Shown in pieces: positions 1-10,860 of a stretch of 64,000 bases of DNA (its first letter is position 1; every line of letters starts with the position of its first letter). Under the pieces are notes generated by a model, which searched no databases, was not told the DNA's origin, and saw only the letters and a list, made by a program, of their open reading frames with translations. A program made the position numbers and the translations under genes. This DNA comes from Lytechinus variegatus (taxonomy: Eukaryota; Echinodermata; Echinoidea; Temnopleuroida; Toxopneustidae): positions 40,081,180-40,145,179 of the forward strand of contig NC_054740.1 in assembly GCF_018143015.1 (NCBI RefSeq). The letters run 5' to 3'.

Positions 1-177
1 CACATGGTGTACCGTAAACCACATCAGCAATTTTCTCCAAGTGTTGTGTATTTGGGAATTGCATACACATATTTTTACCCCCACCCACCAAAAAAAAAAA
101 ATTGAAAGGGGTGGGGAAAATCCTTTAATTCATTGAACTCTGAGAGTTTCTCAGAGTTTTCTTGTGGGTTTGTAATT

Positions 178-441
178 TTTTTTCTTGAGGATTTGTATAG
201 CGCACGTATCCACCTTGCTAGGTGCTCAAGGCGCTCCTATATTACCCCAGCTTAGCTAGTCTACCGATTCTGGTGTGCACAGCTTTTGAGGAATTACTTC
301 CTGCCAGTACCTTTTTACCTCACCTGGGTCGAGTGCAGCACAGTGTGGAGAAATTTCTTGAAGGAAAACATGCCATGGCTAGGATTCAAACTCACGACCC
401 TGTTTGAAAGATTAGGGTCGGAACCACTAGACCACTAGAAT
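178..441 (-). repeat. tRNA-derived SINE, family A, reverse orientation
   Basis: Read on the minus strand, a tRNA-like head with an A-box-like TGGTCTAGTGG and a B-box-like AGTTTGAATCC (complement near 382-392) is followed by a body containing CTCGACCCAGGTGAGGT and TACTGGCAGG. It ends in a TATAGCGCAC-type tail beside a T-rich run. The same body words occur in the plus-strand copy at about 18317-18621, so this is one dispersed family. No target-site duplication was resolved. Confidence 0.75.
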
Positions 442-764
442 GCATATGAATGGAATCGTAATTACTATCTAAAGCCAACACAGGGTTTATCCTTTCCCTT
501 TCTATTAGACCTTTAATTAGACAGGAAGAAATATCAGATTCATTTATGAAATTTAATAGAATAATATATTTCCAATAGTTTTCCATCTTTCAAACTCTGG
601 CAATCTTCATGATACAGGGATGAAAAGGTTCAAACTTTTGCCTGATTTCAGGCCTTGATGATTTCCCATTTCAGTTTTAGCAGAAGCAAAACATAAGTGC
701 CAATTTTCTGTAACCTGGGGCCTCACTTTACAAAGAGTTGTGATTCATCCAATAAATATACAAA

Positions 765-1265
765 TAGGCACGAGTGCGATGGTGCGAGATTTTGCAGGAG
801 GCGAAATAAAGATGCTCTATTCAACGAGGCGTTGGCCAAATTGAATAGAGTGTCTCTTTCTTTCACCGAGTGCGAATTGCCGCACCATTGCTCAAATAAG
901 AATGTTCGCTATTTGTGTTGTACAACGCCTCGGAAGTTAGAGGAAATACGAACAATAAACAATTTTTCCTACGTAAATCTATAAAAATAAGAAAAAATAT
1001 TCTGAAAGCTAAAGGAAAATCCTTCCAAACACGCATCTGATGTGTAGCAGCAAAGCACATTTCAGCCAGTAAGCCCGGCCCTACGCGTATTGCACCTGCA
1101 TTTACTATGAGCGCATGCAATGATTTGAATCATATTTTTATAGTGACGTCACCTTTTCCTGACCCGTGCAACGGTACCTTCTGGATGGTATGGGTGCAAC
1201 GGTACAAATGTTTGACATTCAGCCTCGCATTTGCTCGCGTACAAGAAGGAGTTGTACAACCTCAA
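765..1265. repeat. Dispersed repeat, copy 1 (GCGATGGTGCGAGATT family)
   Basis: This stretch shares long near-identical blocks with 21216-21815. The shared blocks include GAGTGCGATGGTGCGAGATT, CGCTATTTGTGTTGTACAACGCCTCGG, a TGGATGGTATG block and ACATTCAGCCT. The order is the same in both copies, and the second copy carries an extra insertion. Frames at 697-984 and 863-1120 fall inside the repeat and have no recognisable domain. A TGACGTCA word occurs near 1144. The class is unknown. Confidence 0.6.
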
Positions 1266-1320
1266 TCAACGTCTTAGTTTTTCCTACAAGAAATTGTCAC
1301 CAATGTCCCATGTTAACAAA

Positions 1321-1469
1321 GAGGAAGCATACTGAACTGTCAAGGCAACAATGAATCATCATATGTAGACAACAGTTTGAACAAACATGCACTTTAGATG
1401 TTGGCTTTGCTAGCTTGCTATAGTTGTGGTTGATCGGATCGATCGCAACTCTTTGTAAGACGGAGCCCT
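1321..1469 (-). repeat. Fragment of CTTACAAAGAGTTG foldback family
   Basis: The right end reads GATCGCAACTCTTTGTAAGACGG, the terminus of the foldback family seen complete at 19920, 20202, 55200 and 56055. An internal GTTTGAACAAACATGCA word is shared as well. Only one end is present, so this is a truncated copy. Confidence 0.65.
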
Positions 1470-1488
1470 GGGCTATGGCTGCTAGGCA

Positions 1489-1635
1489 GGGGCCCGTTGC
1501 AGAAAGAGTTGCAATCGATTGCAACTCTAAAAATCATGCGCAACTTGATTTTCAACCAATCAACAGCGCGCATTTGGGACTTGCGTTTGATTTTTTGACT
1601 TGCGTTTAAACGCAACTCTTTCTGCAACAGGCCCC
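1489..1635. repeat. Short MITE with GGGGCC(C/T)GTTGCAGAAAGAGTTGC ends
   Basis: A 147 bp element has inverted ends: GGGGCCCGTTGCAGAAAGAG at the left and the matching CTCTTTCTGCAACAGGCCCC at the right. The interior has no coding potential. It directly follows the foldback fragment at 1321-1469. Confidence 0.75.
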
Positions 1636-1639
1636 AGGT

Positions 1640-2965
1640 GAGCCAAAAATTGTATTCATACAAAGCATGCTCAATTCAGGGCCCTCTCTAATACAAGTAA
1701 AATCAGGCATAAAAAAAGTGTCACAAAATTTGCTACAATATGCAAATTGTTTGATGTTCACCATACTATATGTTATCAGGTTCACAAAATTGATGTCTCT
1801 AGCTGATATAGAGAGTGAAATATACAAGATTATGCATACATGGAATTGCCTCTTCAATGTCATTATTTCTAGGTCAAACAAATGTCTGTCACGGTGGTCG
1901 AAAGACTCCTAAAAGATTTTACTTAGTCATCACACTCATTAATAACGACCAATTACTAATCACATTTTCTATTCTAGCATTTCCCCATGTTCCTTGTTTT
2001 TACTCTTGTCTAACCCTTTTTAAGCAGGTATAACTGTAATTCCGAAGCAAGTGCATAAATGAAATAACATAATTTTGATGTGTAAGAAAATGAGAGATGA
2101 ATAAAAGTACTAAAAGTATTGAGATCAGGAGGGGGTGTTTCTTAAAAACGAATTATGTATGGCTTTACAAACAACTTGATTAAGGAAAGCATGGGACTCT
2201 TGCTTATCTAAAATCATAAGGACTTCACAAAAATGTTTGTAAATTATTGCAACTGACTTTAAGAAGCAACTGTTGACCCTTTCTTGTGCTGCATAATGGA
2301 ATACCCAAAATTTCCATGTTGTAATACAAGTGAACCTTCTATAACTTACTGCTAATTATCTTTTGGACAAATTTAAACCAATACAGTCATCATCTGCATC
2401 TGTTTTTTTTTTCATCTTTTTGTCATATGTGAAACCCTGCATCTGTTATTCAGAACAAAAGGCTTCATGAAGCAACCATAGAAGATTAGATACTACATAA
2501 CAATTACAAAAAAAAAGTTTCCCCCCTAGAATTCCAATAATTTTAGAAATCTTTGATAATTCTGCACTTTCCTTATTTAACATGTTAATCACCATTACCA
2601 TCCTCCTCATCATCATCAACATCATCACTTTTGCCACATCATAATTTTGGTCATTGTCATCATCATTAGAGAGTTCTTTAGCTTTCCATGATGTGAGTAG
2701 TACAAATATAATGCACTTTAATTGGACATTCATTAGTAGACACACACCCTGGAAACCAACAAAGTTTGAAGGAGACTTGAATACTGATTCATCAACATCG
2801 ATCTACAACTGATCACGACTTGCAGATGAATTCCTGCTGAGTTTGTTACATTACAGTCCTCAGACTCCTCACTGCCACATGACAAGTAAAAGTTCCACTG
2901 ACGCAATGTTCTCTTTACCCACAAGACATCCAAGCTTGTCGTCAGTGCTTTTGAGAGCGATTGAT
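1640..2965. other. Non-coding stretch downstream of COA5
   Basis: No recognisable gene was seen here. COA5 is on the minus strand, so its 3' UTR must run leftward from 2965. A TTTAAT at 2717-2722 reads ATTAAA on the minus strand and is a weak candidate polyadenylation signal. The rest is AT-rich with short frames showing no family resemblance. Confidence 0.4.
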
Positions 2966-4677
2966 TCAGCATCCTTTCCTTCCTCGAAATCTTGTCCTTG
3001 TGTCCAGCTATGATGTCGTCAAAGAAAGTGAACACAAAAAATAGAACATAAATTAAACCTTCACAAAGTGTAAATGGGGGGGGGGCACCACTGGAGGCAG
3101 GGGGTGACCATCCCCAATAATTTTTCCAAATAGTGAAAAAAAAAATTTTGATTAGGAGAAAATGGGAAGAAGAGTTTAAAATAAGAGGTATGGGGTATTT
3201 TCCTACGGTTGGATTAGAATAAAAACAAGAGTAAGTTAAGAGAGAAGAAGAGAAAAAATGAAAATATAGTAGCTTGAAAAAGAGAAGAATCTCAAAATGA
3301 TTAGCATTCGATTAGTATTTAGAGAAAAGAGCATGAAAGCCTAACATACAGTTAAAAAATAGCTCTTAAAATTAGTAACTTTTTTTTGAAAGGATAGAGC
3401 AAGCATAAAAAACAAATAAAATACAATACAAAAATATAAGGAGCATATGCATACCAGTGATCTTTTGCATTCAAAAAAGGCAAACTGTAAAGCTCTACAT
3501 TCACTATCAACTCTTGCTCCCTCCTTCAGGCATTCCTTCGGGCTCAGTTTGTCCTGCGTTGGAAAGAAAAGGAGAGAAAAACTTAAAACCTTTTCAAAAT
3601 GATGAGGGAGGACAACAAACGGAGCGCAACATGAAATTCAAAATGAGGCGATTTTTCAACTTGGAAAACTCTTCGGTAACGAGTAATGCAACCCAAATTA
3701 CAGCTTGAACTTTTGAGATTTCAATAGGCCGTTAATACTATGAAGGACAAGAAGCTGAACCAATGACGTTACATGACACTGCATCTGAGTGGATTGGTGC
3801 AATGTCAAATCATATAAACTTTCACTTAATGGCTTAATTTGCATTCCACCGGCTTCACTAGCAAAATATTCTGATTGATACTCATGTGTATGTAATATCC
3901 GGCCCAGCCAACCAACCAGTTGTTCAGTCTAGGGAATCCGGGGAATGTAATTCTTAGATGTCATTGAGGAAGGGGATAAAAATGCATGAGTGAATGAAAG
4001 GATGAAATAAAAGAAATTTAAAATTGTTCATAACATACTACATACATCATTTTAATCGCTAGGAAAAATGGCTGACAGCAGCACAGGACCTATAGTATTA
4101 CTTTCACATACAGAGAATCAGTTTTTACATTTTTCTAACAGGATGATTCAACAAAGAATATGTTTTTAATATTAAAATGAACTTAAGAGAAGACATACGT
4201 TCTACATATCTAAGCACTTGCAGATATTTAATATTACCATGGTCATCGCATTCACTCAGTTATTCCTGCACAAAATGTATGCACATCCTCCACTCCCTGG
4301 GGAGTATAATACCTCGGTCACATTTCGCCAGCTACATATAGGTGGTTGGAATTAAAATAAAAGAAACGGCTGTTTTCGACTCGCCGTTCGGCCATCATAA
4401 GGGAAATATGACTAAGGTATTAGCACCTGGGTCGAGAGTGGCAAACTGAATTAACACCTTGCCTGGGAAGGCTAGGCCGCGGTGGGATTCGAACACACAA
4501 TCCTCCAATTTCCAGAGAATCGGAACCACTTCATGTACACAACTACTCTTCCAGGACCAAGGATTTACTTACTTTCCTGACACAATCACTCTCCAGGAGA
4601 CACGCCTTGAGGTCCTCTCTCAGTCCAGCACACGGTTTCCGCACCTCCCCATCAAGTTCTTCAAAATACTTAGGCAT
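2966..4677 (-). CDS. COA5: COA5 (PET191 homolog), cytochrome c oxidase assembly factor
   Basis: The product is a small twin-CX9C protein of the mitochondrial intermembrane space needed for complex IV assembly (family knowledge). Three minus-strand exons join in frame: 4677-4573 (MPKYFEELDG to CVRK, donor gtaagt), 3553-3455 (DKLSPKECLKEG to FFECKRSL, acceptor cgcag, donor gtatgc) and 3007-2966 (LDTRTRFRGRKGC, stop TGA). The total is 81 residues, against 74 in human as I recall it. The CX9C pairs are C16/C26 and C54/C64, with further cysteines at 32, 43 and 81. The PKYxE start, CLKEG, AFFECKRS and RFRGRKG blocks match the family closely. The ATG-bearing exon reaches at least 4729, where a cttttacag acceptor implies a further 5' UTR exon upstream. 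Five extra residues lie between CLKEG and the third CX9C cysteine compared with human. Confidence 0.95.
4290..4558 (-). repeat. tRNA-derived SINE in COA5 intron 1
   Basis: On the minus strand, a tRNA-like head with B-box GTGTTCGAATCC (complement near 4495-4505) is followed by body words CTCGACCCAGGTG and CTCCCCAGGGAGTGG. The second of these has a counterpart in the degenerate SINE near 40480. The head ends only about 15 bp from the COA5 exon 1 donor, in the same orientation as the gene. The tail boundary is approximate. Confidence 0.6.
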
Positions 4678-4729
4678 TGCTCTGAATAAATCCAAACGCC
4701 CATTAACATCTACCTTGGCAAATACTTGG

Positions 4730-5540
4730 CTGTAAAAGAAGAGTGGAATTTAGAAACACTAAATTTTGATGTGAGTTTATTATGACACAACTTCCTTGGC
4801 ACAAGGGTCCGATTTAGAAGGAAAGCACAATAGCTAAAACAAGTCTACAATCAGTCAATCAAATCAAACGACTTCTGAAATGACCTTTTAAAACCTTACT
4901 CAGTGAATTCAATTTATTAACCATTACATCAATATCTAACAATTAACTTTTGAAAGTAACAATCTGAAGCTTTTTTTGCTATTTGTTGTTATTTTTTATA
5001 GTTTTATAGTTTATACCAGTTTCTTGACCACCAAATTACCTGACATGGGCTTATTTAGTTACCTGAGATAACATTCATCTAAAATCTTGCCAAATTTCAG
5101 AACCACCATGTTGTTTTATGGATTAGGCCCATATCACCCATGGGGGCATTACATGCTGCCGTATACAGGAAAATTGAAGGCACTGGTTTTTTTAAGTTAT
5201 TGCATTTATTGGTGTCTATATTTTATCAAACAATCATGGGAATTCAATGAATCTAGTTTTAAAAATACCGACAAGCTGAATTAAGGCTGTGAAATGTATT
5301 AGCGCCACCGACAACCTTTCTTTTATTTCCATGAAGGAGACATGCGAAGCTACTTTCCAGGCCGATTTAAGCAATTTTGCTTTTTTAATGTGCGTTTTAT
5401 AAAAAAAAATATTTTAACAAGTGGAATGCCTCTGGCGGTCTCATCTGCATCACGCGATTCAAAATAGCAGCAGTGCTGACTTTGAAAACAACTATTAAAT
5501 AATTATTCACAAAAAACACCATTCATATAATGATACAATA
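4730..5540. other. Intergenic sequence upstream of COA5
   Basis: No gene was recognised. An upstream COA5 5' UTR exon should lie somewhere between here and UNC50, because the ATG exon is preceded by an acceptor at 4730-4732. I could not fix its position. Confidence 0.4.
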
Positions 5541-5957
5541 CTATGTTCATTGACATTTGACCTTGATCATTTGACCTAAACCTTGTCAGTGAAACTTGAT
5601 TACCCCTACATCTACATTTTATACACTATATCTATGAACTTTGAAAGTTATGATGGTAATTCAACAAATACCCCCAACTTGGCCATGGTTAGTTGACCTT
5701 ACATGACCTTTGACCTTGATCATGTGATGTGAAACTCAAGCAAGTTGTTCAGTAATATTTGATTAAACTTATGTCCAAGTTTAATGAACTAGGTCCATAT
5801 ATTTTCTAAGTTATGATGACATTTTAAAAACATAACCTCAGGTTAAGATTTTGATGTTGATTTCCCAACATGGTCTAAGTTCATTGACCCTAAATGACCT
5901 TTGACCTTGGTCATGTGACCTGAAACTCAGGCAGGATGTTCAGTAATACTTGATTAA

Positions 5958-7233
5958 AGGGGAAGTTCACCCTGACAAAAAGTTTATTGTAAAAATAGCA
6001 GAAAAAATAATGAAAAATATTGCCGAAGGTTTGAGAAAAATTCATCAACTAATTAAAAAGTTATTAGAATTTCAATTATTTGATTTGTGACGTCATATGC
6101 GAGCAGCATTCCTACATAGCGAATGGTAAAAAATCAATGAAATGTCATTTTCTCAGAAAATTGAAAATGGTTTTTACCATTACGCGAATCCTGTGTTTAA
6201 AAAATACCCCACCAGCTTATAACACAGGAACTCCATTGCCTTGCGTGTTGTGTCAATGGGAGATCAGGTGGGGTATTTGAAACCCCAATTTCAGATTTTG
6301 GGAGAGCTCTCGTTTAAACTGGGGTGGGGTTCATCTGACTGCTGATAATGCCTTGCATGTTAGTCAATGGGATCTCAAGTGGGGTATTGACACCCCAATT
6401 TCATTTTTTTGGGAAAGTTGCATTTCTCGCGTTTAAACTGGGGTGGGGTGACTGGTGCTGCTGATAAGAGCCGATAACACCGATGCCTGCCACCACAACA
6501 GGCTGATGAACAGCATGGAGTGGGATTGCAGCTGTCCTTGTTACGTAATAGTATAAACAAACTCTTCAGAGCTTCCTGGCTGACATTAATCTTGAAAGAA
6601 TGAATTTGTATTCTATTTGTTTTAGGACATTAGCATATCTAAAAACGATTCGGAATTTAGATGAAGATCGACATGAAATTTTGAACGATGCAAAATGACC
6701 CACAATTGCCGAAATAACAATAAGTTTAAAAAAAATCACCCTCTCTCTCTCTTGCTCTCTCTCTCTCTCTGCCAGGCCTTATGAAGGTCACTTCTCCTTG
6801 GGGGAAGGTGGATTATCTGGGAGAGTGCGTGGTTGTTTACTTAAGGATAAACTTTCCTTGTTGATATCAGGGATGGGGGGGGGCGAGTGAAAGTAGCTTG
6901 GAATTTGAAATTGGGGTGTCAGATGAGATCCATTTTTAAACACAAATTTTCGTAATGCTGTACCTTTTGTATATCAATAGATCAATCATTTCACACCTGA
7001 TCATGAATAGAAATCAAAATTAAGTCATCAGGAACCATACAAAATTTGAAATTCATGCATTTTATTACATAACACATGGGGCAGCTGCTCGTTTATGACG
7101 TCACAAATCCAAAACTTTGAACTCTAATAGTTCTCTTATTCTTTAACGGATTTTCCTCAAACCTTCACCAATATTTTTTACTATTTTTTCTGCTATTTTT
7201 ACAACAAAGTTTTCTTCAGGGTGAACTTCCCCT
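5958..7233. mobile_element. TTAA-flanked MITE (AGGGGAAGTTCACCCTGA ends), long copy
   Basis: Inverted ends AGGGGAAGTTCACCCTGA and TCAGGGTGAACTTCCCCT are directly flanked by TTAA at 5954-5957 and 7234-7237, as in piggyBac-type insertion. The arms are long inverted repeats of about 150 bp. The left arm carries TGTGACGTCATA near 6087, and the matching TATGACGTCACA sits in the right arm near 7096. The copy is longer than its relative at 24021-24519 because it contains the element at 6178-6957. No transposase frame is present. Confidence 0.9.
6178..6957. mobile_element. MITE nested inside the TTAA MITE (CATTACG ends)
   Basis: Compared with the related copy at 24021-24519, this is about 780 bp of extra sequence. 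It is bounded by inverted ends CATTACGCGAATCCTGTGTT and AACACAAATTTTCGTAATG. Inside are two imperfect direct copies of a block with GTGGGGTATT, ACCCCAATTTCA and GTTTAAACTGGGGTGGGGT. A CT-rich microsatellite lies at about 6739-6771. No protein is encoded. Confidence 0.75.
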
Positions 7234-7335
7234 TTAACCTTATGGCCAAGTTTCATGAACTAGGTCCATCTACTTTCTAAGTTATGCTGTCTTTTCAAAA
7301 ACTTAACCTTCTGTTAATATTTGGTGTTGACGCCG

Positions 7336-8000
7336 CCGCGAGGCAGGTGAGACAAAATTGAAATGGAACACTTTTCACGAGAAAAAGCCCTGGCGAGTAG
7401 CGGAATGAGTTTCGGCTCACATTATTTGCGTTATGAAGCAATGTTAACCAACAAGTAAAAACTCCACTGCGTAGACACGTTCGTAGTGTGAGGTTAACCT
7501 CGCAATACGTGTGAGTAATGCCAGCCCAGGCCAAATAAAAACTGAGCTTATTTCATACTTCATACGCAATCTACACACAACCCGCAAAAACCCTCAACAA
7601 CTTTTCTAGCTCTAACAACCCCTAGGAAGTGTCTGCATTCATTTCAACTGATAGTGATCTCCGACCTAACCGAGGAAGGATAGAGAGCCGAGCTCAATCC
7701 ACTCAGTCAAGGGTTCATAACATGCCGCCGCACACAGGAAAATCAAGCCATAGATTGAAATTTGTGTGTTTTGGACACCAGAAGTGGAAATGTGGAATCG
7801 CAGCATGCACAACCCACTAGTTAGAAATCCACTGCCAAACGGGGTTCATGAATCATGGTGCGAAGTTAGTAACCTCGCGACTATTGGCAATACGTCGTGT
7901 GAGCATGGTGAGTGCTGGGCTCGATCTATTACTTTAAAGTCTTTATTAGATCTAGTAATAGGCCCTAGATTAACTCGAGTCTAACGTTAGAATGGATTCT
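7336..8000. other. Intergenic, no gene recognised
   Basis: Open frames here are short and show no recognisable motifs. The stretch is somewhat richer in CG than its surroundings, for example around 7390-7500 and 7660-7740. No repeat boundary was resolved. Confidence 0.35.
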
Positions 8001-8443
8001 GGCAATCCTGTATTTTAGGGGTCTAAATTATTTTGGGTTGCTAACTTCAGTTAGTATAGAATAATGGTATACCTAAAGCCGTCGGGGTGTCACGTGACCC
8101 AGGACTAGTCATGGCCGGGCCGGGGGGGGGTATGCAATGAAGATATAATGCCATGCAGCACACCTTGGTTTTAGGGTGTTTTATTATTTGGGGCATAATA
8201 GGGGGTATATGTGAGCACTTATGGGTGAAGGATGAAGAGTATAATGGTATTATCAAACCAATGGTAATCAGCGTTACTTGTCATGGCGGGGGGGTATAGA
8301 ATGAAGAAATAATAAACTGCCTGCCATACCCGGCATGTACGTATGCACTACTGAACTACCGTTAACAGCGGTCGTGGAGCTGTTGCCTGAACCATGAACT
8401 GAAGTTAGCAACCTAATTTAGACCCCTAAAATACAGGATTGCC
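8001..8443. mobile_element. hAT-like MITE with 8 bp target-site duplication
   Basis: Inverted ends begin GGCAATCCTGTATTTTAGGG at the left and finish CCCTAAAATACAGGATTGCC at the right, and the inversion continues for about 45 bp with small differences. The element is flanked by the direct repeat TGGATTCT at 7993-8000 and 8444-8451. An 8 bp duplication is typical of hAT transposition. The interior is G-rich and non-coding. Confidence 0.85.
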
Positions 8444-8451
8444 TGGATTCT

Positions 8452-9499
8452 TATCTTATTCTAAGGCCTCATAGTCGTAAAATATGCTCGAATCCCCCAC
8501 CATAACACCCACGTGCAAGTCAAGTATACAAGTCTGGCTTGAGCCTGAGGTGAAATGAGATTTTTCTTTTAAAAAATGTCTGTTCTATCAACTAACATAT
8601 TCATCAATATGTGGGACAATACTCAAATTTTTGAATGAAGACGTTTCCAGTCTGTTAAACTTGATTGATTATCGTATCAAACATATTAAATAGACCTCTT
8701 CATCCACACGCTGATAATCATATATTATTTCAAAAACTTAAGAGCTTTAATACTTACTACAGCCCGTAAAACACTCGAAATGTTGGGTAAATGTTGACAG
8801 TTATTGTAAAATTAGGGAATCAGAATCAGAATCAAGATTTTTAAATTTTATACAAAAAATGTTGGTACTGATCATACTGATTGAATGATTAAAAAATAAT
8901 GTAATTAACAATTTATTTTAATCATATTTTATTTGATTAAAAAAATATGATTCATTATGATAAATTAAATAAGCAAAATGATTTTTGAGTAAACTCTGCC
9001 CTGATACTTGAGAGAGGCTGTATACATTTTGTACACAAAGTATAGGGTACCCCCTCGATCGCGTAAATTGTTCCACGTACGATCGCGAGACGCGAGAAAC
9101 AGTCTAACTCTTGATGTTGAGCTCTGTCCTGAGGGGTTCTTAGCTGATCCGGATCGTATTGCCAAAAAGGCATTGGCCTTCGCAAGATAACGTCGTTAGT
9201 GTTATTGGGTTTACAAGTTATAGAAGTCAGGTGGTAAGATTAATAAGAAATTACCATTTTTAATTTTATCTCAGAATCAGATAAAATATTTTATCTCGGC
9301 TCCCTAAAAATTTAAAATCAGTGAGATAAAATACCCTTAAAATCTCTCCGAATTGGTATGTTATGAGAACAATTTTATCTTCATTTTATCTCTGTAAGAC
9401 ACACTACTTTTTAATCAATATCCAATTAGAAATGCGCTTTTATCATGTTTATCAGTAGGCCAGTAGGCCTAGACTGCTAAAGCCTTAGACTTAGTACTA
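8452..9499. other. Intergenic, AT-rich, with short GAGATAAAAT inverted motifs
   Basis: No gene was recognised. From 9240 to 9420 the words TTTTATCTC and GAGATAAAAT recur in both orientations, suggesting a degraded foldback. The CG-richer patch at about 9050-9190 has an open frame ending at 9190 that follows a possible acceptor (gaaacag), but it matches nothing I know. Confidence 0.4.
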
Positions 9500-9970
9500 G
9501 GCACACGGCCAATATTTGGACTCTGGAGACTGTCTCCCATGAGAGAGATTTTCTCCAATATCAGAGACTCTCATAAAGAATTTTAGTACCGGTATGTATC
9601 CAATTTCAGAGACAGTCTCTAGTTATGGAGACCAATTTTCTTTGTTTACATTTGCTTAAAAAGGATTACCTTGGCGGCAAATAAAAATGTGATAGGGGCC
9701 TAAGCAGATTCCTCATGAAATATTAGGGGGCCTACCCCTTTTCACCGTCCACCTTAAAAATTCACCGTCTACTTTTGTTTTTATAAGGATTTTTGTTGTC
9801 ATCCACACACAAAACAAATGGGCTTCTGACCTCGGTGGGAAAAAAGTTTGGGTGGAAAAATCATACTTTTGTTGGTGTTGTTTCTTTTGTTCTTTTGCAA
9901 AGCAAGTTTCCAATATGGGAGATTGTCTCCCTTATTAGAGAGAGTCTCCCATATTTATTGGCCGTGTGCC
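9500..9970. mobile_element. MITE with GGCACACGGCCAATA ends
   Basis: The left end GGCACACGGCCAATATTTGG pairs with the right end TATTGGCCGTGTGCC. Sub-terminal GAGACTGTCTCCCAT and GGGAGATTGTCTCCC blocks are also inverted. The element is 471 bp and carries no transposase. Confidence 0.8.
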
Positions 9971-9979
9971 TCTACTGTT

Positions 9980-10320
9980 TATAGCTCTCTCGTGTCACTC
10001 AACCAATTGAAATCCATTCCGTCAGGGGGTGTGGCGAAGGGGACAGATTGTGTCAATTTATTGTAGATGTAGTGTCTTTGAAATGGATATGAATCGCCTG
10101 CCTTTACTAGACAAAAAATTTGGGAAATGCAAGTAAACTCCTAGACCAAAAGCTTCGGTCTCCGTTATGTTGGTTGTTCAGCTGAACTCCGTTGGCTTGA
10201 TCACCAAATACAGAGACCGAAGTTCTAGCGCGATCTGTACAGGGGACTCAATGGCCATATGTTTATGTCCTTAAAATCAGATAAAACGGGGACGTGAATT
10301 TGTGCGACAGCCGAGGTAAG
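9980..10320 (+). promoter_or_regulatory. Candidate UNC50 upstream (first, non-coding) exon and promoter area
   Basis: The area contains a CAACCAATTG (CCAAT-type) word near 9999. A strong splice donor, CAGCCGAG followed by gtaagt, has its junction at 10315/10316. If used on the plus strand it could end a non-coding UNC50 exon, with the acceptor at catacag near 12643 as partner. The head-to-head arrangement makes a shared promoter with COA5 possible. This is inference from sequence motifs only. Confidence 0.3.
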
Positions 10321-10507
10321 TCACTGTTTTTGTTCCTTTTAACTTGATTTTTCTCCGTTTTTTGGCAATTAATGCCAAGAGGGAATATTAATTTGCATTT
10401 TGGTCGCATTAATTTTCAAAATTTTTATTCATTAAAGACAAAAATTGAAGAGCCCCGACGGGGAGATTTTGCATTGCAAGTCCCCTAATGGTGGCTGCAC
10501 GATAGCG

Positions 10508-10576
10508 AGCCGTCTGTACGAGGAGAAATTAAAAAAAAAATTAAAAATGTTAAAAAACTCCTCGAAACAGACGGCT
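10508..10576. repeat. Short hairpin
   Basis: AGCCGTCTGTACGAGGAG is followed, after an A-rich spacer of about 32 bp, by CTCCTCGAAACAGACGGCT. The arms pair over about 18 bp with one mismatch or bulge. Confidence 0.7.
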
Positions 10577-10860
10577 GCCAGCTGTCTAGTAAACTCCATA
10601 ATCCGTCAACAAGAAGAGAAATCAGCGCTTTAATGTAGTACTTTAGGAATATTAGCAGAAATTTGATTCATATTGTTTTGCAAGTTTCGTAGCATAATGT
10701 TATTCTATTTTATTCTAAGAAATCTATTCTTAAATAGATACAAAACACTGTAATCAATAAAACACAATGTAAAAAGGGAAAAAACTGCAAGGGTTTAGAG
10801 GAGGGGGGGGCTGCAAAATGAAATTTACACTTAGTTAAGCAACTTTATTAGTGATATCCA

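Larger units (their letters stand above)
5540..7335 (+). repeat. Repeat array with TGACCTTTGACCTTG nuclear-receptor-like half-sites, interrupted by a nested MITE
   Basis: Diverged units begin with TTGACCTTGATCAT near 5557, TGACCTTTGACCTTGATCAT near 5705 and TGACCTTTGACCTTGGTCAT near 5895. Each continues into GTTCAGTAATA, GAACTAGGTCCAT and TTTCTAAGTTATG. Spacing is about 150-190 bp. The last unit is split by the element at 5958-7233 and resumes with CCAAGTTTCATGAACTAGG, ending near GACGCCGCCGCG. Confidence 0.75.
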
